In this document: in pieces, positions 36,366-44,950 of the stretch
How positions within the stretch are numbered: position 1 is the stretch's first letter
Layout: every line of letters begins with the position of its first letter
Assembly: GCF_001039005.1 (NCBI RefSeq)
Contig: NZ_LDWR01000009.1
Coordinates: 62,001-126,000 of the forward strand
Reading direction: 5' to 3'
Source of the DNA: Burkholderia cepacia
Lineage (GTDB): Bacteria; Pseudomonadota; Gammaproteobacteria; Burkholderiales; Burkholderiaceae
Length of the DNA stretch: 64,000 nt
The notes under the pieces: generated by a model
Seen by the model: the letters and a program-made list of their open reading frames with translations, nothing else
What the model was told of the DNA's origin: nothing
The model's database searches: none
Translations under genes and position numbers: made by a program

Positions 36366-37505
36366 ATGAAGCACACGAAAGTCGCCGTAGCCGCCGCGCT
36401 TGCATGCGCGGCCAGCATTCCCGCCATCGGGCATGCCCAGAGCAGCGTGACGCTGTACGGGATTCTCGACGCGGGCATCACGTATGTGAACAACACCGGC
36501 GGCTCGCACGTGGTCAAGTTCGACGACGGCGTCGCGTACGGGAACCGCTTCGGCCTGAAGGGCACGGAAGACCTGGGCGGTGGCCTGAAGGCGGTGTTCA
36601 CCCTCGAAAGCGGCTTCCGCCTCGGCACCGGGCAACTCGGCTTCGGTGGCTCGGAGTTCGGCCGGCAGGCGTATGTCGGCCTGCAGAACGACTGGGGCAC
36701 GCTGTCGTTCGGCAACCAGCTCGACATCACGAACGAACTCGTGTCGATCTACAACATCTCGGCGTGGGGCAGCGGTTATGCGATCCACCAGGGCGACTTC
36801 GACCGCTTCAACGGCGACCGCCTGCCGAATTCGGTGAAGTTCCTGTCGAACGATCTCAGCGGCTTCAAGTTCGGTGCGATGTACTCGTTCGGCAACGTCG
36901 CGGGCAACTTCCATCGCAACAGCGCATGGAGCGCGGGCGCGAGCTTCACGAAGGGCGACTTCTCGATCGGCGCCGCGTACACGCGCCTGAACAACCCGAA
37001 CGGCATCTATGCGTTTGACCCGTACGCGATGATCGGCACGCACACGTTCCTCGGCCAGCAGACCGTCACCGTCGATCCGGCGACCGGCGCGCGCACCGAC
37101 CTGTTTGCGAACACGCCGATGGACGTCGACAGCCAGGGCACGTTCGGCATCGGCTCGAGCTACACGATCGACAAGCTGACGCTCGACGCCAACTTCTCGT
37201 ACACGACGATCAAGGGCTTCGGCCAGTCGTCGCACATGCAGGTGTATGAAGGCGGCGGCTCGTACCAGTTCACGCCGGCGCTGAGCCTGATCGCGGGTTA
37301 CCAGCACACGCGCTTCGAAGGCCATCACTGGAACCAGGGCACGGCGGGCCTGCACTACATGCTGTCGAAGCGCACGGACGTGTACATCTCCGGCGATTAC
37401 CTGCGCGCGTCGCAGGGCGTCGATGCGGTGATCGGCTACAGCTTCACGCCGTCGACGACGCAGACGCAGGCCGACGTGCGGATCGGGATGCGGCATTCGT
37501 TCTGA
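36366..37505 (+). CDS. Gram-negative general porin (OmpC-like, Burkholderia type)
   Basis: A 379-residue outer-membrane trimeric porin. The signal peptide ends at AHA-like HAQ (KVAVAAALACAASIPAIG). The mature start SSVTLYGILDAGITYVNNTG is the family hallmark, followed by NRFGLKGTEDLGGGLKAVF and FGRQAYVGLQ. The C-terminal strand ends in RHSF, with the terminal Phe required for barrel assembly. It stands alone between a 256-base leader region and a strong terminator. Burkholderia genomes carry many such paralogues; its selectivity is unknown. Confidence 0.92.
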   Translation: MKHTKVAVAAALACAASIPAIGHAQSSVTLYGILDAGITYVNNTGGSHVVKFDDGVAYGNRFGLKGTEDLGGGLKAVFTLESGFRLGTGQLGFGGSEFGRQAYVGLQNDWGTLSFGNQLDITNELVSIYNISAWGSGYAIHQGDFDRFNGDRLPNSVKFLSNDLSGFKFGAMYSFGNVAGNFHRNSAWSAGASFTKGDFSIGAAYTRLNNPNGIYAFDPYAMIGTHTFLGQQTVTVDPATGARTDLFANTPMDVDSQGTFGIGSSYTIDKLTLDANFSYTTIKGFGQSSHMQVYEGGGSYQFTPALSLIAGYQHTRFEGHHWNQGTAGLHYMLSKRTDVYISGDYLRASQGVDAVIGYSFTPSTTQTQADVRIGMRHSF

Positions 37506-37551
37506 GCAGGGTGGTTTGGAGCAGCGACGTCTTCAGCGAGGTCTCTCTTTG

Positions 37552-37579
37552 GCGCGAACTGTGGTTCGCGCTTTTTTTT
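37552..37579 (+). terminator. Intrinsic terminator after the porin
   Basis: GCGCGAA and TTCGCGC around a six-base loop, followed by eight T residues. Confidence 0.92.
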
Positions 37580-37677
37580 GCTTGACGGGTGTGAGCCGGC
37601 ATGAGATCCGTCCGGTCAAGGCCGGCTGCCTGGCCACCGCACCGGCATCGTCACCGGGATCGGCCGCTCGATGGTAT

Positions 37678-37863
37678 TGACCCGTGCCGTCCATAGGCGC
37701 TAGCATCGTCCGCATGCTTAATCGCGCCCATTTCCTCTCCTCGCTGATCCGTGCATGTTGTCAGAACGTGCCAGGGGGAAATTGCGTCTAGCGAACTCGC
37801 TAAACTTTCAAGCAATCGCCTTCCGGCCGCCTGTGATGCAAAACAGGCGGCCTTTTTGTTTTT
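37678..37863 (+). ncRNA. Leader transcript or small RNA upstream of cysS2
   Basis: TTGACC at 37678 and TAGCAT at 37702, 18 bases apart, form a plausible sigma-70 promoter. About 150 bases later GGCCGCCTGT pairs perfectly with ACAGGCGGCC, followed by TTTTTGTTTTT, a strong intrinsic terminator (37825-37863). The cysS start is only 30 bases further. Either this is an attenuated leader of cysS or an independent small RNA. No T-box consensus is seen. Confidence 0.6.
37825..37863 (+). terminator. Intrinsic terminator in the cysS2 leader
   Basis: A perfect 10-base-pair stem with an eight-base loop and two T-runs, located 30 bases upstream of the cysS ATG and after no protein gene. Confidence 0.88.
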
Positions 37864-37893
37864 GGGCCGACACTTTCGGGACGGAGAAACTCG

Positions 37894-39312
37894 ATGCCGC
37901 TTGCGCTGTATGACACCTGGTCGCGTACCGTGCGCCCGTTCACGCCAATCCGTGCCGGGCAGGTCGGCATGTACTGCTGCGGCCCCACGGTCTACGACGA
38001 TGCCCACATCGGCAACCTGAGAACCTACGTGTTCGAGGACCTCCTGCGGCGCGTACTGATGCGCAACGGATACGAGGTCCGGCACGTCGTCAATATCACC
38101 GATGTCGGCCACCTGACTTCGGATGCGGACGAAGGCGAAGACAAGATGGAAAAGGGGAGCCGTCGGACCGGCGAATCGGCGTGGGCCATCGCCCGGCGCT
38201 ACACCGACGCTTTCGTCCGGGACTGGCGCATGCTCCACCTGCTCGAGCCGACGGTCTGGTGCCGTGCCACGGATCACATCGCCGAACAGATTGCGTTCAT
38301 CGATACGCTCGACCGGGCCGGCTACGTCTATCGGACGGACGATGGCCTCTACTTCGACACCAGTCGGCAGGACGACTACGGTTATCTCGCGCGGCTGGAT
38401 CGCGAAGGGTTGCAGGCGGGCAAGCGGGTAGCGCTGGGCGAGAAGCGGAGCATCACGGATTTTGCGTTGTGGAAGTTCAGCCCGGCCGGCGTCAAGCGGC
38501 AAATGGAATGGGATAGCCCGTGGGGGCGCGGCTTTCCGGGCTGGCATATCGAATGCTCGGCGATGTCGGCGAAGTATCTCGGGACGTTGTTCGATATCCA
38601 TTGCGGCGGCGAGGATCATATCGCCGTGCATCACAGCAACGAGATCGCGCAGACTCGGGCGGCCCACGGCACGCGACTCGCGAATTACTGGATGCACGGG
38701 CACTTCCTGACGCTCGACGCCGATACGAAGATGTCGAAGTCGAGCGGCGATTTCGTCCGTCTGCAGGCCTTGCAGAGCCGGAATGTCGATCCGCTCGCGT
38801 ACCGTTACCTGTGCCTGACCGCCCATTACCGCAGCAAGCTGCATTTCACGTGGGCGTCTCTCGATGCGGCACACACCGCGTTGAACCGGCTTCGGCACCT
38901 CTATGCCGGCTGGCCGGACGGAGGGCGCATCGATACGGATTTTTCCGCGCGATTCGACGCGGAAGTGAACGACGACCTGAATCTGCCCAGGGCGCTCGCG
39001 GTGCTCTGGGATCTGGCCAGGAGCAACCTGCCACCCGCAACCTTGAAAGCGACCGTGGACAGCTTCGACGACGTGCTCGGCCTCGGTTTGCGCGAATGGA
39101 GGCCGGTTGCGTTCGACATGCCGGAACACGTTCGCGTGTTGCTCGGCGATCGTGAGCGCGCGAGGGCGGACAAGGACTGGGCGCAAGCCGACCGGATTCG
39201 GGAAGTGTTGAGCGCCCAGGGCTGGAGAGTCGAGGACACCCAGGAAGGTCAACGCCTGTTCGGCATCGGCATCGGCATCGGCTCGACCGATACGGGCATC
39301 CCGCCGCGGTGA
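37894..39312 (+). CDS. cysS: Cysteinyl-tRNA synthetase, second copy
   Basis: A 472-residue class I synthetase charging tRNA-Cys. The zinc Cys and HIGH-like motif are in MYCCGPTVYDDAHIGNLRTY. Further zinc ligands occur in ECSAMS and CGGEDHIAVHHSNE, and KMSKSSG completes the active site. The DALR-like anticodon part continues to LGDRERARADKDWAQADRIR. All catalytic residues are present, so it should be active. A housekeeping copy is expected on the main chromosome; this one may be a regulated or resistant extra copy. Its tail has an unusual GIGIGIGS run. Confidence 0.92.
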   Translation: MPLALYDTWSRTVRPFTPIRAGQVGMYCCGPTVYDDAHIGNLRTYVFEDLLRRVLMRNGYEVRHVVNITDVGHLTSDADEGEDKMEKGSRRTGESAWAIARRYTDAFVRDWRMLHLLEPTVWCRATDHIAEQIAFIDTLDRAGYVYRTDDGLYFDTSRQDDYGYLARLDREGLQAGKRVALGEKRSITDFALWKFSPAGVKRQMEWDSPWGRGFPGWHIECSAMSAKYLGTLFDIHCGGEDHIAVHHSNEIAQTRAAHGTRLANYWMHGHFLTLDADTKMSKSSGDFVRLQALQSRNVDPLAYRYLCLTAHYRSKLHFTWASLDAAHTALNRLRHLYAGWPDGGRIDTDFSARFDAEVNDDLNLPRALAVLWDLARSNLPPATLKATVDSFDDVLGLGLREWRPVAFDMPEHVRVLLGDRERARADKDWAQADRIREVLSAQGWRVEDTQEGQRLFGIGIGIGSTDTGIPPR

Positions 39313-39562
39313 AGCCTGCGGGCCGCCTGCATCGGAAGATCCGGTGCCCGAGCCCCCTCCGGCGGCGGCGATCAACGCGACCGCCGGAACTGTCATCCCC
39401 GATGTCCGGACGATGTTGCCGGGCATGTCCCCGGCCCGTTTTCCGCGGTTGGCATATCATCGCGATTTGGCCGCGTCGGCACCGTTGTCGCGCGCACGCC
39501 TCAGCGTGCGCAGTCGCTTTCCCGAACGGTACCGGCGCGTAGCGCCGACTGCCCAGACCTCG

Positions 39563-40813
39563 ATGACCGACTCCGTGCCCGACCCCAGTCCTTTATCCCC
39601 GTTACCCGCGAACCTGTTCCGTCACGCACCGTTCCAGCGCTTCTGGGGCACGCGCGTGATGTCGTCCCTGGCATTCCAGATCCTGTCGGTCGCGATCGGC
39701 TGGTATGTCTATGCGCTTACGCACAGCGCCTTCGCGCTCGGTCTCGTCGGCCTCGCGCAGTTCGTGCCGATGTTCGCGCTGACGCTCGTCGTCGGGCAGG
39801 TAGCCGACCGCTACGACCGCCGGCGTATCGCGACGATCTGCCAGGGCGTCGAGGCGCTGGCCGCCGGCGTGTTCCTGCTCGGTGCCGTGCAAGGATGGCT
39901 GGCCGCGCCGGCCGTGTATGCGCTCGCGGCGATCGTCGGCACGGCCCGCGCGTTCGAGTCGCCGTCGGTGTCGTCGCTGCTGCCGGCCGTGGTGCCGCGC
40001 ACCGACCTGCCGCGCGCAACCGCGCTGTCGACGTCGGCCAACCAGGCTGCGCAGATCCTCGGGCCCGCGTTCGGCGGCTTGCTTTACGGAGTCGGTGCGC
40101 CCGCCGCGTTCGGCACGAGCGTCGTGGCGTTCGCGATCGCGGCGATGCTGAGCGGCACGATTCCGCTGCGCAGCGCGCCGCCCGCACGCGAGCCGGTCAC
40201 GTTGCGTTCGGTGTTCTCCGGGATCGTGTTCATCCGGCGCGAACCGGCGATCCTCGGCGCACTGTCGCTCGACCTGTTCGCGGTGCTGTTCGGCGGCGCG
40301 ACCGCGCTGCTGCCGATCTACGCGCGCGATATCCTGCAGGTCGGCCCGTGGGGGCTCGGCGCGCTGCGTGCGGCACCCGCGGTCGGTGCGCTCGCGGGCA
40401 CGCTGTGGCTCACGCGTTTTCCGCTGAAGGGGCGGCCGGGCCGAGCGATGTTCGGTGGCGTGATCGCGTTCGGTATCGCGACGATCGTGTTCGGGGTGTC
40501 GCGGCACTTCGCGCTGTCGCTCGTGGCGCTGGCCGCGCTTGGCGCGTCGGACGTGGTCAGCGTCGTCGTGCGCCTGTCGCTCGTGCAGCTTCGCACGCCC
40601 GACGACATGCTCGGCCGCGTGAGCGCGGTCAATTCGCTGTTCATCGGCACGTCGAATCAGCTCGGCGAATTCGAATCGGGCGTGACGGCCGCATGGTGGG
40701 GCGCGCCGACGGCGATCGTCGTCGGCGGCGCCGCGACGATCGCGGTCGCGCTCGCATGGATGCGGTTGTTTCCGCAGCTCACGAACATGAAATCGCTCGA
40801 GCGCGACGTCTGA
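39563..40813 (+). CDS. MFS transporter (EntS/MFS_3-like)
   Basis: A 416-residue exporter with twelve hydrophobic segments. The conserved loop 2-3 motif is VGQVADRYDRRRIATIC. SLLPAVVPRTDLPRATALSTS and the AAQILGPAFGGLLYG segment are typical of the enterobactin-exporter-like MFS_3 group. I start at the ATG at 39563, since the upstream 73 codons are Arg/Ala-rich with no membrane character. The substrate is unknown. It ends close to the convergent ybjQ gene. Confidence 0.88.
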   Translation: MTDSVPDPSPLSPLPANLFRHAPFQRFWGTRVMSSLAFQILSVAIGWYVYALTHSAFALGLVGLAQFVPMFALTLVVGQVADRYDRRRIATICQGVEALAAGVFLLGAVQGWLAAPAVYALAAIVGTARAFESPSVSSLLPAVVPRTDLPRATALSTSANQAAQILGPAFGGLLYGVGAPAAFGTSVVAFAIAAMLSGTIPLRSAPPAREPVTLRSVFSGIVFIRREPAILGALSLDLFAVLFGGATALLPIYARDILQVGPWGLGALRAAPAVGALAGTLWLTRFPLKGRPGRAMFGGVIAFGIATIVFGVSRHFALSLVALAALGASDVVSVVVRLSLVQLRTPDDMLGRVSAVNSLFIGTSNQLGEFESGVTAAWWGAPTAIVVGGAATIAVALAWMRLFPQLTNMKSLERDV

Positions 40814-40819
40814 CGCGCA

Positions 40820-41182
40820 TCACGCGTCCTGCGTCACGCGCACGGCCGTGCCGTAGCAGATGACTTCCGTCACGCCCGCGCCGATCTCGGTCGAGTCGTA
40901 GCGCATCGCGACGATCGCGTTCGCGCCGAGCTTGCGCGCATCGTCGAGCATCTTGTCGAATGCGTGCTGGCGAGCCTTCTCGCACAGCGACGTATAGAGT
41001 GTGATGTTGCCGCCGAAGATCGTCTGCAGCGATGCGCCGAACGAGCCGACGATCGAGCGCGAGCGCACGATGATGCCCTGTGCGACGCCGAGCGAGCGGA
41101 CGGTCGTATGGCCGGGCAGGTCGAAGGCGGTCGTGACGCGAGCGGGCGACAGGTCGTCGATGGAGCGGGAGGTGTCGATCAT
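40820..41182 (-). CDS. YbjQ-family protein
   Basis: A 120-residue protein of the YbjQ (DUF74) fold, a small pentameric cytoplasmic protein family of unknown function. It was once called heavy-metal binding. The conserved part runs from [19 protein letters not shown] through [24 protein letters not shown] to EVICYGTAV. The N-terminal 20 residues extend beyond the usual length of about 105. It is convergent with the MFS gene at a spacing of six bases. Confidence 0.88.
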   Translation of the reverse strand: MIDTSRSIDDLSPARVTTAFDLPGHTTVRSLGVAQGIIVRSRSIVGSFGASLQTIFGGNITLYTSLCEKARQHAFDKMLDDARKLGANAIVAMRYDSTEIGAGVTEVICYGTAVRVTQDA

Positions 41183-41430
41183 GGCGGGAGGCGTGTAGCG
41201 GAGTGGTCGAGTGACGATTCTATCCGGATGCGCGCGCGCGTCCGGTTCGATCGAGTCGATCGAGCGGCAGGTGGCTTGCCATGAAGGCTTCCACGAAGGT
41301 TGTTAGTGCATGCGTCTCGACGGAATGCTGACCGGAATCGTCGGGAAAGAAGCGTGTGCGAACGATGCGCACACGCTTCCTTCGTTTCCGGACGGACGGA
41401 TGGACCGACAAACGATCCGTCAGCGCGCCG
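41183..41430. other. Gap between ybjQ and the aminopeptidase gene
   Basis: It contains GAAGCGTGTGCG at 41349, perfectly complementary to CGCACACGCTTC at 41368, around a seven-base loop. This hairpin is most likely the minus-strand terminator of the aminopeptidase-protease region. Otherwise I see nothing. Confidence 0.6.
41349..41379 (-). terminator. Hairpin terminator downstream of the M28 gene
   Basis: A 12-base-pair perfect stem with a seven-base loop. On the minus strand it is followed by TTTC, a weak T-run. Confidence 0.6.
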
Positions 41431-42684
41431 TCAGGGCTTCACGGCCGTACCGCCATCCCCGCCGAGATCGACCGCATAGGCCAGCGCCAGCTTGCCGAAC
41501 TTCAGCGCATGGTTCGCCTGGCGATCCGAGTTCTCCAGCGTGTCGTTCACGGTATGGATATACGGGCTGTCGTTCTGGTCGGCTTCGAACGGGAACGACG
41601 CCGGATAACCCTGCGCATTCCACGACGCGTGATCCGAGCACGCATACCCGCACTGCGACGTGCCGATCGCGAGTTCCGGCAGGTAGGTCTTCGCCAGATT
41701 CGTCAGGTAGGTGTTCTGCGCCGCGTTCGTGTAGTCGGTGATCAGGTAAATGTCCTTCGGATCGCCCTTGTAGTTCGTCATGTCGAGCTGCAGCACGCCG
41801 ACCACGTTCGCATTCTGCGCGCGGAACTGTTTCGCGATCGCCTTCGAGCCGAGCAGCCCGGCTTCCTCGGCCGCATACCCGATGACCTTGATCGTCCGCT
41901 TCGGCCGGTAGTTGTTCGCGAGCAGCACGCGCAGCGCTTCGGTGAGGCTCGCGATACCCGACGCATCGTCGTCCGCGCCGGGCGAGCGCGTGTTTTCCGT
42001 CGTGCGGCCGACGGTCGAATCGAGGTGGCCGCCCAGCACGATGGTGCCCGCGGCGGGATCGCTGCCGCGGATCGTCAGGATTACGGATTTCTGCGGGAAG
42101 CCCGTGTGCGCGAATTGCTCGACGGTGATGTCGGCACGCGAACCCGCGAGTTGCTTCCACTGCAGCGCGAGCCAGTCCGATGCGGCGACGCCGTGCGATG
42201 TCGTGTAGTAGCGGTTCGTGAAGCTGGACAGCGACGTGATCGTGCCGACGATGTTGCTGGCCTGCAGTTGCTGGATCCAGGTGCTGATCTGCGGCGCGTT
42301 CGATGCCTTGAACACGGGTGCGGCCGCCTGCTTCGCGAGCGCGGCAGGCAACGGCTGCAGCGCCTGGCGTGCTTCGTCGAACGAATCGTGCACGACGTAA
42401 CCGGGCCCGTGGCCGCGCGTATGGTGGACTGCGTGAGCCAGTTCGCCGAGCCGCGCGTCGTCGATCTCGACGACGTGAACGGTTTCGCGGCGCGCGGTGC
42501 CGTCGGCCGACTTGCCGGCGTCGACGGTCGTGCTGTATTGCGCGGTTGCGCTCGCATCGATGCGTTGAAGCTGGCGGAACGACGCGTCGCCGAGCGTGAT
42601 CCACACGGGCGTCGCGTGCGCGGCGGCGGTCAGCAGCATGCCGCCCAGCGCGGCGCTCAGGCGGGTCAATTTCAGAGTAGGCAT
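41431..42684 (-). CDS. Secreted M28-family aminopeptidase
   Basis: A 417-residue exopeptidase with a signal peptide cut near residue 24 (AHA/TP). The M28 zinc ligands are in LGGHLDSTVG, GADDDASGIASLTEAL, YAAEEAGLLG, TDYTNAAQ and SDHASWNAQGYPA. It belongs to the leucyl-aminopeptidase group from bacteria such as Vibrio and Aeromonas. It lies 79 bases downstream of the ZmpB-type metalloprotease on the same strand, so the two secreted peptidases may be co-expressed and degrade protein together. In B. cenocepacia a similar pair is recalled. Confidence 0.9.
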   Translation of the reverse strand: MPTLKLTRLSAALGGMLLTAAAHATPVWITLGDASFRQLQRIDASATAQYSTTVDAGKSADGTARRETVHVVEIDDARLGELAHAVHHTRGHGPGYVVHDSFDEARQALQPLPAALAKQAAAPVFKASNAPQISTWIQQLQASNIVGTITSLSSFTNRYYTTSHGVAASDWLALQWKQLAGSRADITVEQFAHTGFPQKSVILTIRGSDPAAGTIVLGGHLDSTVGRTTENTRSPGADDDASGIASLTEALRVLLANNYRPKRTIKVIGYAAEEAGLLGSKAIAKQFRAQNANVVGVLQLDMTNYKGDPKDIYLITDYTNAAQNTYLTNLAKTYLPELAIGTSQCGYACSDHASWNAQGYPASFPFEADQNDSPYIHTVNDTLENSDRQANHALKFGKLALAYAVDLGGDGGTAVKP

Positions 42685-42763
42685 GTTCGATCTCGTGAGG
42701 GTAGCGATGTCGAGGAAGAGGGCGTGCCGCAGGTCGTGCGATGCGCCCCCGCCTGCTGCGGGA

Positions 42764-44476
42764 TTACGATTTCTGCGGCACGGTCACGCCGTACGTGCAG
42801 CTCTTGTTGTACGCATTGCCGATCGCGGTGAGCTGCGCGTTGCTGTAGCCGAGCGCGGAGGCGGCCGTCAGCACGGCCTGCGCGGCGGCCTTCTGGTTGG
42901 TCGAGCTGTTCGTCATCGACAGCCCCTTCAGGAACGCCTTGTCCATCGCCTGCGCGCCGATCGCGTCGCGCGCGACGAGGTTGCACGAGGCCCAGTACTG
43001 GCCGGCCGTATGGATCTCCGCGCCGCGCGCCTGCGCATAGGTGCGTCCGACGTTCCAGTTGGTCACGCGGCCGCCCCAGAACTCGTTGTGGCCGTCCCAG
43101 TTGTAGACCCAGTGGTACTGCGCATCCGACGGGCTCCACTGGTTGAAGTCGCGGCTGTACGCAGCGGCGAGATAGTCGCCCGTGCCTTCGGACAGCCCTT
43201 CCTGCTGCGACAGGCCGCCGTTCGTCACCCAGTCGTGGATGCCGTGGCCGAGCTCGTGAATCACGACGTCCGCATCTTCCGCATCGTCGACGCCGCCTTG
43301 CCCGAACGTCAGCCGGCCGCTGCTCGACGAGTACGACGAGTTGTCGTCGCCCGATTCGCCGTGCGGGTCGTACTGCACGCCGCCCGTGTACTGGTACGGC
43401 AGTGCCTTGATGCCGAGCGTCTGGTTCACGTAGCGCAGGAACGTGTCGATGTGGTAGTACGCGTTCACGGCCTCGAAATACAGGTTGCCGCGCGTGAACT
43501 CGAACGCGGGCGTCGACTGCACGGGGCACGCTTTGTCGAGCGGCGCATCGAAATCGACGCACACCGCGTACGGGCCCGACAGCGAATAGCGCGAGCCCGA
43601 CTGCGCGAGATCCTTCAGCGTCACGCGCACGCGCGCGGCGGTGAGCTGCGACGAATCGGCGTCGTTGCTGTCCTTGTAGCCCGCGCTGCCGTAGCTGCTC
43701 TTCGTCGACGACAGCGGGTCGGGCCGGAACACGAAGCCGGTGCCGTCGGTGGCGTAGAACGCCTTGTCCTCGGCGCGCAGCACTTCGCCGCTGCCCGAGT
43801 CGATCAGCAGTTCCCAGTCGCCCTTCGGGCCGTCCTGCGGGCGGCCGCGCACCTTCCACGCGGTGTGCGTGCCGGTCTTGTCGACGAACGCGACGAGTTG
43901 CGCGTCCAGATTCGTGAAGCCGCTCACGCCGAGATACGCGCGGGCACGGTCGAGCGCTTGTTGCTGGTCGACGGCCTGCGACTTGCGCGATGTCGCGACC
44001 ACGCCGTTGATCGTGTTGCTCGCCACATACAGGATGCGGCCGTCCTTCGCGATCGTCACCGCGATGTCGCTGCCGTACACGGGCAGCCCGGCTGCCTGCT
44101 GCTGCAGGCGCACGACGGTGAAGTCGGCGTCGTTGCGCTCCGACGTGACGACGAGGCTCGCGAGCGCGGCCGGGTCGAGCCCGAGCTGCGTGGCCTGCGA
44201 CGCGACGAAGTCGCGCGCGGTGGCGCCGGGCGTCGTGGCGGCCTTCTTCACGCGATACGCGGGGTTGTACAGCGTGACGGCGACGCCGTCCGCACGGAAC
44301 TGTCCGCCGGCCGTATCGGCTTTCGTGGCCGGCGGCGCGACGCCGCGCGTCAGGCTTTCGCGCAGGCTCGTTGCTTGCGGGTTCGAGACTTTCGTATCGG
44401 CCGAGGTGCCGCCGACGATGCCGAAACCGAGCGCGAGACCCAGGGCGAGCGGCAATGCTTTGCGTGATGTCTGCAT
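42764..44476 (-). CDS. zmpB: Secreted zinc metalloprotease, ZmpB-like (M4/thermolysin type)
   Basis: A 570-residue preproenzyme. A signal peptide (LPLALGLALGFGIVGG) precedes a fungalysin/thermolysin propeptide around residues 60-140 and a PepSY-like segment (LIDSGSGEVLRAEDKAFY). The catalytic domain contains the zinc motif HELGHGIHDW near residue 407 and the third ligand in GLSEGTGDYLA. Length and layout fit ZmpB of B. cenocepacia (63 kDa precursor, about 34 kDa mature), a secreted virulence protease activated by quorum sensing. The name rests on that similarity and on remembered gene order. A palindrome lies about 120 bases upstream. Confidence 0.78.
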   Translation of the reverse strand: MQTSRKALPLALGLALGFGIVGGTSADTKVSNPQATSLRESLTRGVAPPATKADTAGGQFRADGVAVTLYNPAYRVKKAATTPGATARDFVASQATQLGLDPAALASLVVTSERNDADFTVVRLQQQAAGLPVYGSDIAVTIAKDGRILYVASNTINGVVATSRKSQAVDQQQALDRARAYLGVSGFTNLDAQLVAFVDKTGTHTAWKVRGRPQDGPKGDWELLIDSGSGEVLRAEDKAFYATDGTGFVFRPDPLSSTKSSYGSAGYKDSNDADSSQLTAARVRVTLKDLAQSGSRYSLSGPYAVCVDFDAPLDKACPVQSTPAFEFTRGNLYFEAVNAYYHIDTFLRYVNQTLGIKALPYQYTGGVQYDPHGESGDDNSSYSSSSGRLTFGQGGVDDAEDADVVIHELGHGIHDWVTNGGLSQQEGLSEGTGDYLAAAYSRDFNQWSPSDAQYHWVYNWDGHNEFWGGRVTNWNVGRTYAQARGAEIHTAGQYWASCNLVARDAIGAQAMDKAFLKGLSMTNSSTNQKAAAQAVLTAASALGYSNAQLTAIGNAYNKSCTYGVTVPQKS

Positions 44477-44950
44477 ACGTGATCCTCATCTCAACGGTTG
44501 GACACGCCCGCGCGCTCGTGGCGCGCAGGCACGACACGGCCCGCGCGCCGGTTCGATGGAACCGGAGCGACGAAGCGGTGTTGGGGTGTCGACTGACTTA
44601 GGAAACCTAAATGTCAGGTCGAAAAGAAATAGGCGGGAAAAGAAGTGGAGAAGCGAACGGCAGGCAGGTGCGGCGACGGCGAATCGAGCATCGTCATGTC
44701 ATACCCCTCGGATCGGAATCGATATCGGTGGGCAGCCCGCGCGGCTCGATGTGCATCGAACCCAAGCGCGTCTCGTTAGGCTGCCTATCTAATTTCAGGA
44801 TATGTTACAGAATATTTTCAACGACATTGCAAATTATTTTCGATGATCGCTTCGGTCCGTCGATCAATCGCCGGCATTGTTCAGCGAACGGCGGGAAGCG
44901 CTGCTGGAACGCGTAATACCGCGCCGGATTGTGATTAAAAGCCGCGACGA
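44477..44950. other. Upstream region of zmpB and gap to the next regulator
   Basis: 474 bases without a supported gene. At 44593-44617 CTGAC-TTAGG, AAA, CCTAA, AT, GTCAG forms a hyphenated palindrome that could be a regulator site for zmpB. The AT-rich part at 44790-44850 shows no clear promoter pair. Confidence 0.5.

Noticed and set aside
33877..36366. A plus-strand open frame of about 830 codons overlapping betC in another frame
   Set aside because: Arg-rich shadow of betC and the next gene, with no domain or signal peptide.
37731..37863. A T-box riboswitch in the cysS leader
   Set aside because: No T-box core sequence or stem I features were seen, and T-boxes are rare in Proteobacteria.
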